38,378 bases of DNA from Acidobacteriota bacterium (GTDB lineage Bacteria > Acidobacteriota > Terriglobia > Acidiferrales > UBA7541): contig JAKBLM010000040.1 of the NCBI GenBank assembly GCA_021832085.1, positions 1 through 38,378 on the forward strand, in the 5' to 3' direction. The notes beneath the pieces are model-generated. The model had not been told where the DNA came from. It did no database searches and was given only the letters and a program-made list of their open reading frames with translations. Position numbers and translations under genes: made by a program. Positions 22,342 through 29,012 of this stretch are shown here, in pieces; positions within the stretch are counted from its first letter, which is position 1, and the number at the start of each line of letters is the position of its first letter.

Positions 22342-22400
22342 GGGGTAGCCCCTTGGGACCCGCCATCACCCGTGGGAGGTTGAGTGAGCCTGTCGGGTAT

Positions 22401-22736
22401 TCAGTCGCCCGCCACGGCGGCGGCCTCGTCGTCGACGATGTCGAGGACGCTGTCCAGCCGGACCATTTTCAGGAGCATTAGCACCTGCTTGTTAGGAGCG
22501 AAGAGGATCGACCGGCCGCCCTCCCTGCGCACCAGGGTGAACGTACGCACCAACTCGCCAATGCCGGAGCTGTCCATATGGGACACGCCGCCCAGATTGA
22601 TCGCGAGCCGGCGAGCGCCGTTGGCGATCACCTCCTCGACCGCGCGGCGTAGATCCTGTTGCGGAGCACCGAGCACCAGGGGCCCGGTCAGATCAAGAAT
22701 TGTCGTCGAACCCGCCCTGCGGATATTGATCTGCAA
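22401..22736 (-). CDS. STAS-domain anti-sigma-factor antagonist-like protein
   Basis: A 111-residue single-domain STAS protein like SpoIIAA/RsbV. It contains TTILDLTGPLVLGAPQQDLR, the central strand RLAINLGGVSHMDSSGIGEL and RSILFAPNKQVLMLLKMV. The Ser in MDSSGIG is the site that anti-sigma kinases phosphorylate in this family; binding of the unphosphorylated form frees a sigma factor or partner. The start is TTG 22736, supported by AGGGGGT six bases upstream. No anti-sigma kinase or sigma factor gene lies beside it, so the partner is elsewhere. It begins about 60 bases beyond the end of the leader of the B2 remnant and faces the same way. Confidence 0.85.
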   Translation of the reverse strand: MQINIRRAGSTTILDLTGPLVLGAPQQDLRRAVEEVIANGARRLAINLGGVSHMDSSGIGELVRTFTLVRREGGRSILFAPNKQVLMLLKMVRLDSVLDIVDDEAAAVAGD

Positions 22737-22832
22737 GCGTACCCCCTGAAGCAGGCCAAGCTATCCGAAGCGGCGTCGGCAAGCAAGTGAAAGATAGCGC
22801 CGAAGTGAAAACAACCCCACCATACAATTTAG

Positions 22833-22862
22833 GTTGACTGGCTCACCCTACCCTTCTAGGAT
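22833..22862 (+). promoter_or_regulatory. possible sigma-70 promoter ahead of cytochrome remnants
   Basis: TTGACT (22833-22838) and TAGGAT (22857-22862) are separated by 18 bases. It points toward the decayed cytochrome copies at 23105 and 23516. A leader of over 200 bases would result. The stretch 22740-23104 has no gene. Confidence 0.35.
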
Positions 22863-23104
22863 GTTGACATCTCGGTCGCCAGGGAAGGGCGAGGGGGGTT
22901 GGCCAAGTGATGTTTCGAACTCTTTACCGCGCTTTTTCTTACGCAGCTTCGTTCCTGTTTACCCCCGCCCCTTGTCTCGGCGGCCGCTGAGTCCTGCGAG
23001 TCGCCGGCTCGCCGTGGCCGAGGCGAATCAGTTCAAGAATTGCCTTTGCCGCTGGTCGGCCGAGCTCCTTGCGGAAGAATCTAATCTGCTGCTGGAGGTG
23101 GGGC

Positions 23105-23325
23105 GTGAAAGAATCCACGCATTCCGGTACACGCAGCAAGCTTGGTTTGGTCGCATTCCTGCTTTTTTGCGCCGGGGTGGTCACGCTAGCAGTTTTGAGT
23201 GTTATGAGCCAGGGCTTAGGGCCGCACTCTTCCCACCCTGTCGCTACGCCCGCTACCATCGCCCGAAATCGTTGATTTGGTCGAAACGGCTCCCGGCCAG
23301 TTCGATCGCCAAACCGTTCTTAGCC
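23105..23325 (+). pseudogene. decayed membrane-anchored cytochrome c, copy 2
   Basis: GTG 23105 follows GGAGGTG. The product opens VKESTHSGTRSKLG, then the membrane anchor LVAFLLFCAGVVTLAVLSVM, a shortened linker and a stop at 23273-23275. In the adjacent frame the sequence continues DLVETAPGQFDRQT, which aligns with the haem box VETVAGCFDCHT of the family but has lost both cysteines and the His. Nothing recognisable of the haem domain follows before copy 3 begins. The region around 22985-23040 also resembles that in front of copy 3 (GAGTCCTGxGAGxCGCC), so upstream DNA was duplicated too. Confidence 0.75.
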
Positions 23326-23515
23326 GAATGGTCGACGGGTTCCCGAAGAGTGCCTAAAGAGACTCTGCCGCGTTTTCCTGCGGTGGCTGTCGAGTCCTGT
23401 GAGGCGCCAGCTTCGCAGCTTTAGGGGTGTTTCAGTTTCAGGGTTAGCAACTGACTTTACCGTCAGGTTGATGAGCGCTTTGAGTGGAGAGGGTCCACTT
23501 TCCCGGGAAGGGTGT

Positions 23516-24535
23516 GTGAGTAAGTCTGCGGATTCGAGTGCACGCAGCAAGCTTGGTTGGATTGTATTCCCGCTTTCGTGCGCCGGAGTAGCCCCGCTGG
23601 CGGTTTCGGGAATTGCGAGTCGTGGCCTTCGGCCGCGCCCGTTGAAGCCGGTCGCCGCAGCTGCAGCCAAACCCATCTCAAAACCCGTCATCCCTGCCAC
23701 CACTCCTGCCGCAACGCCGACGCCAGCTCGCCTCACCCGCGGCCGCTATCTCGTCTAAACCGTTGCTGCCTGTTTCGATTGCCACACCGTCCCTCAGTAC
23801 GCAAACGGCCAATGGATTCCGAAAAAAGGAATGAAGGGCGCCGGCCAGGTCTTCCCGCCCGACTTTCTCCCGCTACCGCCCGGTGCCGAAGTTGTCGCGC
23901 CGAATATCGCGCCTGATCGCCAAACCGGCATCGGTTCCTGCACCGATGACCAGATTGCGCGAGCGATTCGCGATGGCGTGGCCAGGGGTGGCCGTCCTCT
24001 TTTCGATGTGATGCCTTATTGGCGGTATCGCGTGTTGAGCAATGAGGACGTAAAATCCATCATCGTCTACCTGCGCTCGCTCCGGCCAGTGCACAACGCC
24101 CTGCCGGCCACCAAAATGCCCTTTCCGATTCAGGTCAACTTGAACGAAGCGCAGGTGCCGCCGCTGCCTAAAGATGCATCACCCCTGGTGCGCCACATTT
24201 GGGAACTCGTGTGAGTGGCCGGCTGCGAAGATTGCCACACTCCCATCCTCCAGGGCAGCGTGCGCCCCCCCGGATCTCATGTTCACTGGCGGACTGCGCT
24301 TTCAGGGGCCGTTTGGCACCGTCTTCAGCCGCAACATCACTTTTGGCCCCTCGGGCATCGGTTTCATAAGCGAGGCGATGTTTTCTCGAACTATTCGCAC
24401 TGGGCGTCTTAACGGCGCCGGCTACCGCCTGAAACCTCCCATGCCCTCTGCCTCTTTCCGCAACCTGAAGAAATTCGACATTCACGCCATTTACGCCTAT
24501 CTCCGCACCCTGAAGCATGAGCATAAGGGAAAGTG
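23516..24535 (+). pseudogene. di-haem membrane-anchored cytochrome c, copy 3 (two stops and a frameshift)
   Basis: The most complete of three copies. GTG 23516 follows a GGGAAGG site. The anchor KLGWIVFPLSCAGVAPLAV leads to a Pro/Ala linker and TRGRYLV, then TAA at 23756. The same frame resumes with ACFDCHT (first haem box, CxxCH), TDDQIARAIRDGVARGGRPL, MPYWRYRVLSNEDVKSIIVY, typical of periplasmic class I-like cytochromes. It meets a TGA at 24212, then resumes with VAGCEDCHTP (second haem box). A run of seven C at 24264-24270 carries a frameshift, after which RNITFGPSGIGF and FDIHAIYAYLRTLKHEHKGK complete a second cytochrome domain. Copies 1 and 2 have GAA where the TAA stands, so that stop is a G-to-T change. 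An intact version would be an electron carrier tethered to the inner membrane. Confidence 0.8.
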
Positions 24536-24790
24536 ATCGCAACGAAGGCTCTCCCGCTGCATTGACGTCGTAACAAAGCTTGGGCGATAGAAACGGAAGC
24601 AGGAGTGAAAGAGGCGACGCAACGGACAGCGACCGCACGGGTTATGGCCACATGTGGCGTGCGCTAAACCGCCAGGAGCGCCCGAATCTTCAAAATCCCG
24701 AGACGGCAGGGGTGGTTTTCGCGCGGCAGCTTACCGGTCGCTTTTGCCCGCGATACAGGCTTTCCCCGTCCCGGCCGCTTGGCTATTCTT
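24536..24790. other. intergenic stretch without a supported gene
   Basis: About 255 bases between the cytochrome remnant and the promoter of the TldD-like gene. Short open frames on both strands have no family motifs. I see no hairpin or repeat worth naming. Confidence 0.5.
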
Positions 24791-24819
24791 TTGCCTTCCC
24801 CTTCCACTTGCCTTAGACT
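24791..24819 (+). promoter_or_regulatory. candidate promoter for the TldD/TldE-like pair
   Basis: TTGCCT (24791-24796) and TAGACT (24814-24819) are spaced by 17 bases. Transcription would begin about six bases before the ATG at 24832, and no Shine-Dalgarno site is present, so the message would be nearly leaderless. Confidence 0.4.
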
Positions 24820-24831
24820 ATAGCCCTCTAT

Positions 24832-26595
24832 ATGCTTCGTGTCCTTTGGGGTCTTCTCTTCTCATTTCTCTCGGTTTCGGTTCCCCCGCTGTCCCCAGGC
24901 GCGCGGGCCGTTCTGTCGAAAGAGCCGGTGACGCCATCGCCCGTGCTTGAGGCGATGCAGCTTCAGCTGAGCCCTTCGATCACGGCGCTGCGCCAAGCCA
25001 ATCCTCCGGCCTATTTCATCAGCTACCTCGTCACCGACAGGACGTTCGTCACGGTGGAAGGCTCGAACGGCGCGCTGCTCGAAAGCGACCAGCAGCACAA
25101 CCGTGTGCTTGAGACCCAGGTCCGTGTCGGCGACTACGACCTCGACGATACTCACAACATCGGCACGCGCAGTATGTCGCAATCGAGCGATCCCACGCTG
25201 CTTCCGCTCGATAACGACATTCCGGCCCTGCGCCGCACGATGTGGCTGGCCACGAACAAGCAGTATCGCCGAGCCGCGGCCGCCTATATTCGCGTCAAGA
25301 CCAGCCGCCAGGTGCAGGTCGAGAACGCCGAAACAACGGTGCCCGATTTCTCTCACGAGAATCCCGTGGTTTCCTACCTGCCGCTCGTCTCCTTCCGCGT
25401 TGATCGTAGGCCATGGGAAGAACGCGTGCGCCGCTACACCGCGGCCTTCAGCGCCTCGCCAGCGGTGATGAATTCGATCGCCACCTTCACTGCCAGCGCC
25501 ACCAATCAGTTCTTTGCTTCGAGCGAAGGAGCCCGGGAGCAGTTCGGCCAGATCCGCTATCGCCTCGAACTCTACGTTCAGGCCAAGGCGCCCGACGGCA
25601 TGAACCTGGAGCGCTACGCCAATTTCGATTGGGTCAATCCGTCCCAGGCCCCCTCCGATCAGCAAGTCATGGCCAGGGTTCACGAGCTGGTCAACCAGAT
25701 CCAAGCCTTGCAGAAGGCTCCCGTTGTCGAGCCCTATGCCGGGCCGGCGCTGCTCAGAGGCCGTGCCGCGGCCGTCTTCTTCCACGAAGTGCTCGGCCAC
25801 CGGCTCGAAGGTTTTCGCCAGAAGCAGATCACCGAGGGCCAGACCTTCACCAACAAGATCGGCCAGGTGATTATGCCGACGTTCCTTTCCGTCTACGACG
25901 ATCCGACGCTAAAGGAAATCAACGGCCATTTCCTGCTCGGTTACTATCCCTTCGACGACGAAGGCGTCCCCGCGCAGCGCGTCACTCTGGTCGATCATGG
26001 GGTCCTGAAAAATTTTCTGATGTCGCGCTCGCCGTTGCCTGGCTTCCCTCACTCCAACGGCCACGGCCGCCGCCAACTTGGCTATCAGCCGATCGCCCGC
26101 ATGGGCAATACGATCGTGCGCAGCTCCACGGGCGTGCCTTTTGCCCAGCTACGCAAAATGCTGATCGAAATGGTGCGGCAGCAGCACAAGCCTTTCGGCC
26201 TGCTGATCGACAGCATCTCCGGCGGTTTCACCATCACCGGCCGCGCCGAGCCTCAAGCCTTTCAAATCGAGCCGCTGATCGTCTACAAGGTTTTCCCCGA
26301 CGGTCGGCCCGACGAACTGGTCCGGGGCGTCAATATCGTTGGCACCCCGCTCACCGATCTCACCAAGATCGTCGCCACCGGGGACAAGGAAGCCGTCTTC
26401 GACGGCTATTGTGTCGATGAGTCTGGCGCCGTGCCGGTTTCGGCTGACGCCCCGGCGATGCTCTTTTCGGAGCTCGAAGTCGCCAAGAAGCAGACTTCGA
26501 CCGATAAGCCGCCGATCCTGCCGCCGCCCGCGCATGATCCGCTCGAGCCCGAACCGCACGGCGTGAAGGCGACACCTTGGGGGCATCTGCGATGA
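24832..26595 (+). CDS. secreted TldD-like metallopeptidase, active subunit
   Basis: A 587-residue member of the TldD/PmbA family (peptidase U62/M103). The cytosolic TldD-TldE complex of Escherichia coli degrades unfolded peptides and matures microcin B17. This protein starts with a signal peptide (MLRVLWGLLFSFLSVSVPPL, cleavage after GARA), so it acts outside the cytoplasm. The N-terminal domain (about 40-290) is poorly conserved. The metal site is complete: FFHEVLGHRLEG gives HExxxH at His318, Glu319, His323, and Cys527 in DGYCVDESGAVPVSA corresponds to the third zinc ligand. Other family marks are TLVDHGVLKNFLMSRSPL, SNGHGRR and VYKVFPDGRPDELVRG. It is longer than TldD (about 480). Its stop codon overlaps the start of the partner gene (ATGA), implying coupled translation and a heterodimer. 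Confidence 0.85.
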   Translation: MLRVLWGLLFSFLSVSVPPLSPGARAVLSKEPVTPSPVLEAMQLQLSPSITALRQANPPAYFISYLVTDRTFVTVEGSNGALLESDQQHNRVLETQVRVGDYDLDDTHNIGTRSMSQSSDPTLLPLDNDIPALRRTMWLATNKQYRRAAAAYIRVKTSRQVQVENAETTVPDFSHENPVVSYLPLVSFRVDRRPWEERVRRYTAAFSASPAVMNSIATFTASATNQFFASSEGAREQFGQIRYRLELYVQAKAPDGMNLERYANFDWVNPSQAPSDQQVMARVHELVNQIQALQKAPVVEPYAGPALLRGRAAAVFFHEVLGHRLEGFRQKQITEGQTFTNKIGQVIMPTFLSVYDDPTLKEINGHFLLGYYPFDDEGVPAQRVTLVDHGVLKNFLMSRSPLPGFPHSNGHGRRQLGYQPIARMGNTIVRSSTGVPFAQLRKMLIEMVRQQHKPFGLLIDSISGGFTITGRAEPQAFQIEPLIVYKVFPDGRPDELVRGVNIVGTPLTDLTKIVATGDKEAVFDGYCVDESGAVPVSADAPAMLFSELEVAKKQTSTDKPPILPPPAHDPLEPEPHGVKATPWGHLR

Positions 26596-28496
26596 CCCGC
26601 CGCCTGCTCTTTCCCTTCTTACTGGCCTGCTTCGCCGCCCTGCCCGTCGCCTTGCGCGCCTCCGCGCCTCCGGCCGCGTCCCGGCATGCTACGCCGGCGA
26701 TTTCCGTTCCGGCGGCCAATGGCTTTCCCGCGCTGAAAATTCCCGCCAGCCAGGCTCAAGCGCAATCGCAGGCTCCCGAAGACGACACGCTGCGCGCGAT
26801 GAAGGACGAGATGAAGCGGTCGCTGGCCCGTTTGCAAACCGCCGATCTCGGCAAGCCCTATTTCATCGCCTACCGCCTGCTCGATGTCCAGGTCCGCGCC
26901 GTCACCGCCGACTTCGGCTCGATCGTCAATTCCTCCACCAGCCGTATCCGGTTAATGCTCGTGCAGGTTCGCATGGGCAACTACCACATCGACAGCTCCA
27001 ATTTCATTACCGGAGGCGGCTTTCGGGGATCGATCGGCAACTCCGGCCAGGTTGGCATCGACGGTGATTATTATTCGCTTCGCCAGGATCTCTGGCTCGC
27101 CACCGATCAGGCCTATAAAGAGGCAGCCGATAAGCTCGCCAGCAAGCAGGCTTTCCTCAATAGCCTTGCCAAGCCGCCCGAGATCGATGATTTCGCCGGC
27201 ATCGAAAAGCCGGTCGTCCTGATCGAGCCTCATGCGGTGCCCGATTGGACCTCGCGCAACTGGGACCAGGAAGCCAAGGAGGCTTCGGCCGTTTTCCGTG
27301 GCTATCCCGATATCTACGCCGGCCGCGTCACCTATTACCTGGTCTACCAGACCTACTATCTGCTCACCAGCGAGGGCACCGAGCTTCGCATCCCGAGCAG
27401 CTCAGCCGCCGTTGAAGCCGCCGTCCAGACCCAGGCGCCCGACGGCATGCCGCTTCATGATTTCTATTCCGCCGACGCCGCCACGCCCGCTGGCCTGCCG
27501 GCGCTTGGCGCAGTGAAGCAGCACCTTCAGCAGACCAGCCAGCAGCTCGAGGCCCTCCGCGCCGCCCCTGCCATCTCTGATTACGACGGCCCGGTCCTCT
27601 TCGAGCCGCGCGCCTCCGGTTCGCTGCTCGCCCAGTTGCTCCCGCCTTCGCTTTCCGGCGCACGTCCGCCGCTGGCCACGGTCTCGCTTTACAACCAGAT
27701 GTACAACGAACTCGGCGGCCGCAGTGACTGGACCGGCCGCATCGGCCAGCGTGTTTTTCCGACCGACGTCACGCTCTTCGACGATCCCTCGGCCAAACAG
27801 TTCGACGGCCAGCCCCTGATTGGCGGCTACCAGGTCGACGCCGAGGGTGTCCCCGGCCAGCGCGTCACCATCGTGCAAAACGGCATGCTCGTCGGCCTGC
27901 TCATGTCGCGCCGTCCCGGCCCGGATTTTAGCCACTCGAATGGCCACGGCCGCGCCGCCGGCCTCGGCACGCCCACGCCGTCGCTCAGCAACCTGTTCCT
28001 ACAGTCCAGCGCTGGGCTCGATCAAAAGGCGCTCATGCAGAAATTCCTCGGCATCTGCAAGAGCGACGGCATGCCCTGGTGCCTGGTGGTCAAGCGCATG
28101 GATAATCCCGCCCTCGCCGCCGTCCACCACGCCGATTTCAACGATATGCTCGCCGGCATGATCAGCGGCGTTTCCAATGGCGACCGGCTGCCGCTCATCG
28201 TCGAGCGCGTCTGGACCAGTGACGGCCACGAAGAATTGGTCCGCGGCGCCCGCATCATCGGCCTCACCGTCCGCAATCTTCGCAATCTCGCCGCGGTCGG
28301 CGACCGGCCCGCCGTTTTCAATTTCATGCAGAATCCCCAGTTTGCCGCCACCGCCCTGGCCGCCTTCGGCGGGGCAGAGGGCGGCCTGCCGAGTTCGATC
28401 GTCACTCCGGCCCTGCTGATCCGCGACGTCCAGGTCAACGGTCCCCACGGCGGCGAGCAGCGCCTCCCGCTCATTCCCATCCCGTCCATGCACTGA
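26592..28496 (+). CDS. secreted TldE/PmbA-like partner lacking the metal site
   Basis: From ATG 26592 the protein has 634 residues. It overlaps the previous gene by four bases, ATGA. A signal peptide (MTRRLLFPFLLACFAALPVA, LRASA) precedes an Ala/Pro-rich stretch. The body matches the upstream protein along its whole length: AIAYRLLDVQ-type opening (YFIAYRLLDVQVRAVTA), VTYYLVYQTYYLLTSEG, DAEGVPGQRVTIVQNGMLVG, LMSRRPGPDFSHSNGHGR and WTSDGHEELVRGARIIG. At the position of HEVLGH it reads AQLLPP, and the Cys ligand region (GYCVDESG in the partner) is replaced by FNFMQNPQF, so no zinc site remains. In TldD/TldE the TldE subunit likewise lacks the metal. I infer a periplasmic heterodimer with one active subunit. 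Confidence 0.82.
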   Translation: MTRRLLFPFLLACFAALPVALRASAPPAASRHATPAISVPAANGFPALKIPASQAQAQSQAPEDDTLRAMKDEMKRSLARLQTADLGKPYFIAYRLLDVQVRAVTADFGSIVNSSTSRIRLMLVQVRMGNYHIDSSNFITGGGFRGSIGNSGQVGIDGDYYSLRQDLWLATDQAYKEAADKLASKQAFLNSLAKPPEIDDFAGIEKPVVLIEPHAVPDWTSRNWDQEAKEASAVFRGYPDIYAGRVTYYLVYQTYYLLTSEGTELRIPSSSAAVEAAVQTQAPDGMPLHDFYSADAATPAGLPALGAVKQHLQQTSQQLEALRAAPAISDYDGPVLFEPRASGSLLAQLLPPSLSGARPPLATVSLYNQMYNELGGRSDWTGRIGQRVFPTDVTLFDDPSAKQFDGQPLIGGYQVDAEGVPGQRVTIVQNGMLVGLLMSRRPGPDFSHSNGHGRAAGLGTPTPSLSNLFLQSSAGLDQKALMQKFLGICKSDGMPWCLVVKRMDNPALAAVHHADFNDMLAGMISGVSNGDRLPLIVERVWTSDGHEELVRGARIIGLTVRNLRNLAAVGDRPAVFNFMQNPQFAATALAAFGGAEGGLPSSIVTPALLIRDVQVNGPHGGEQRLPLIPIPSMH

Positions 28497-28629
28497 CTCG
28501 CGCTCGCACCCGGTTTCTTGCGCCGAAAAGTCTGATAGTTGCTGATGGTGTAAAGTGTAAAAACGCGCCAGGGGCAAGCCCTGCGCGCTGCCATAGGAAA
28601 GCCGCTTGCGCACCACGGAGGGAAATCAA

Positions 28630-28881
28630 ATGGCTGAGCCGTCCTACGAGGAACTGAAAGCTCGTGTTGCGGAACTGGAAAAGCAGTCCGGCACTCGCCG
28701 TTCCGGCAAGCTCGAATTCAAGGTCGGGGAAAAGGGAGGCGTGAGCGTTTACGGCCTCGGCCGTTTCCCCGTCACACTCTACTACGAGCAGTGGATTCGT
28801 TTGCTCGATAGCTCGGCCGAATTGCGCGCCTTCCTGGAGGAAAACAAGGTCGAGGGCCGGCTGAAGCTCAAGGAAAAATAG
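28630..28881 (+). CDS. small conserved protein with coiled-coil start
   Basis: An 83-residue protein. The ATG at 28630 has a GGAGGG site eight bases upstream. The N-terminus PSYEELKARVAELEKQ is a short amphipathic helix likely to form a coiled coil. The rest, KGGVSVYGLGRFPVTLYYEQ and LRAFLEENKVEGRLKLKEK, resembles small conserved hypothetical proteins with a GGVSVYGLGRFPVTLY signature found in several phyla. No function is known to me. It has no signal peptide. It stands alone between the TldE-like gene and a terminator, 133 bases after that gene. Confidence 0.7.
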   Translation: MAEPSYEELKARVAELEKQSGTRRSGKLEFKVGEKGGVSVYGLGRFPVTLYYEQWIRLLDSSAELRAFLEENKVEGRLKLKEK

Positions 28882-28890
28882 CCCGGGAGT

Positions 28891-28907
28891 GCAGCCGCCG
28901 CGGCTGC
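28891..28907 (+). terminator. short GC hairpin after the small gene
   Basis: GCAGCCG-CCG-CGGCTGC forms a perfect 7-bp stem ten bases after the stop. It is followed by a second small palindrome AGCCTACAGGCT (28909-28920) and has no T tract, so termination is only possible. Confidence 0.4.
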
Positions 28908-28948
28908 GAGCCTACAGGCTATCGCGCCTCGCCTATTCGAAAAGGGAA

Positions 28949-28984
28949 GAGCCGTCGCGGTGTCATATGGCGCCGCGACGGCTC
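28949..28984 (-). terminator. terminator hairpin between convergent genes
   Basis: GAGCCGTCGCGG and CCGCGACGGCTC form a perfect 12-bp stem with a 12-base loop, 29 bases after the TonB-receptor stop. On the minus strand it is followed by TTCCCTTTTC, giving an intrinsic-terminator look for the receptor gene. On the plus strand it could stop read-through from 28630-28881. Confidence 0.7.
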
Positions 28985-29012
28985 GGCGGATCGTCCGGTT
29001 TTCTTTCCTGCT

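Larger units (their letters stand above)
18615..22370 (-). repeat. tandem duplication of a B-A two-gene unit
   Basis: Unit 1 (about 18615-20820) is B1 then A1 on the minus strand. Unit 2 (about 20834-22370) is the B2 remnant then A2. Genes A1 and A2 match each other best, the B tails match each other best, and the spacer and leader hairpins recur in both units. Unit 2 is shorter because B2 lost its N-terminal part and a middle block. Confidence 0.75.

Noticed and set aside
23750..24220. TAA and TGA in the cytochrome read as recoded codons
   Set aside because: Two different stop codons plus a frameshift, together with two dead sister copies and a GAA at the TAA position in the sisters, point to decay.
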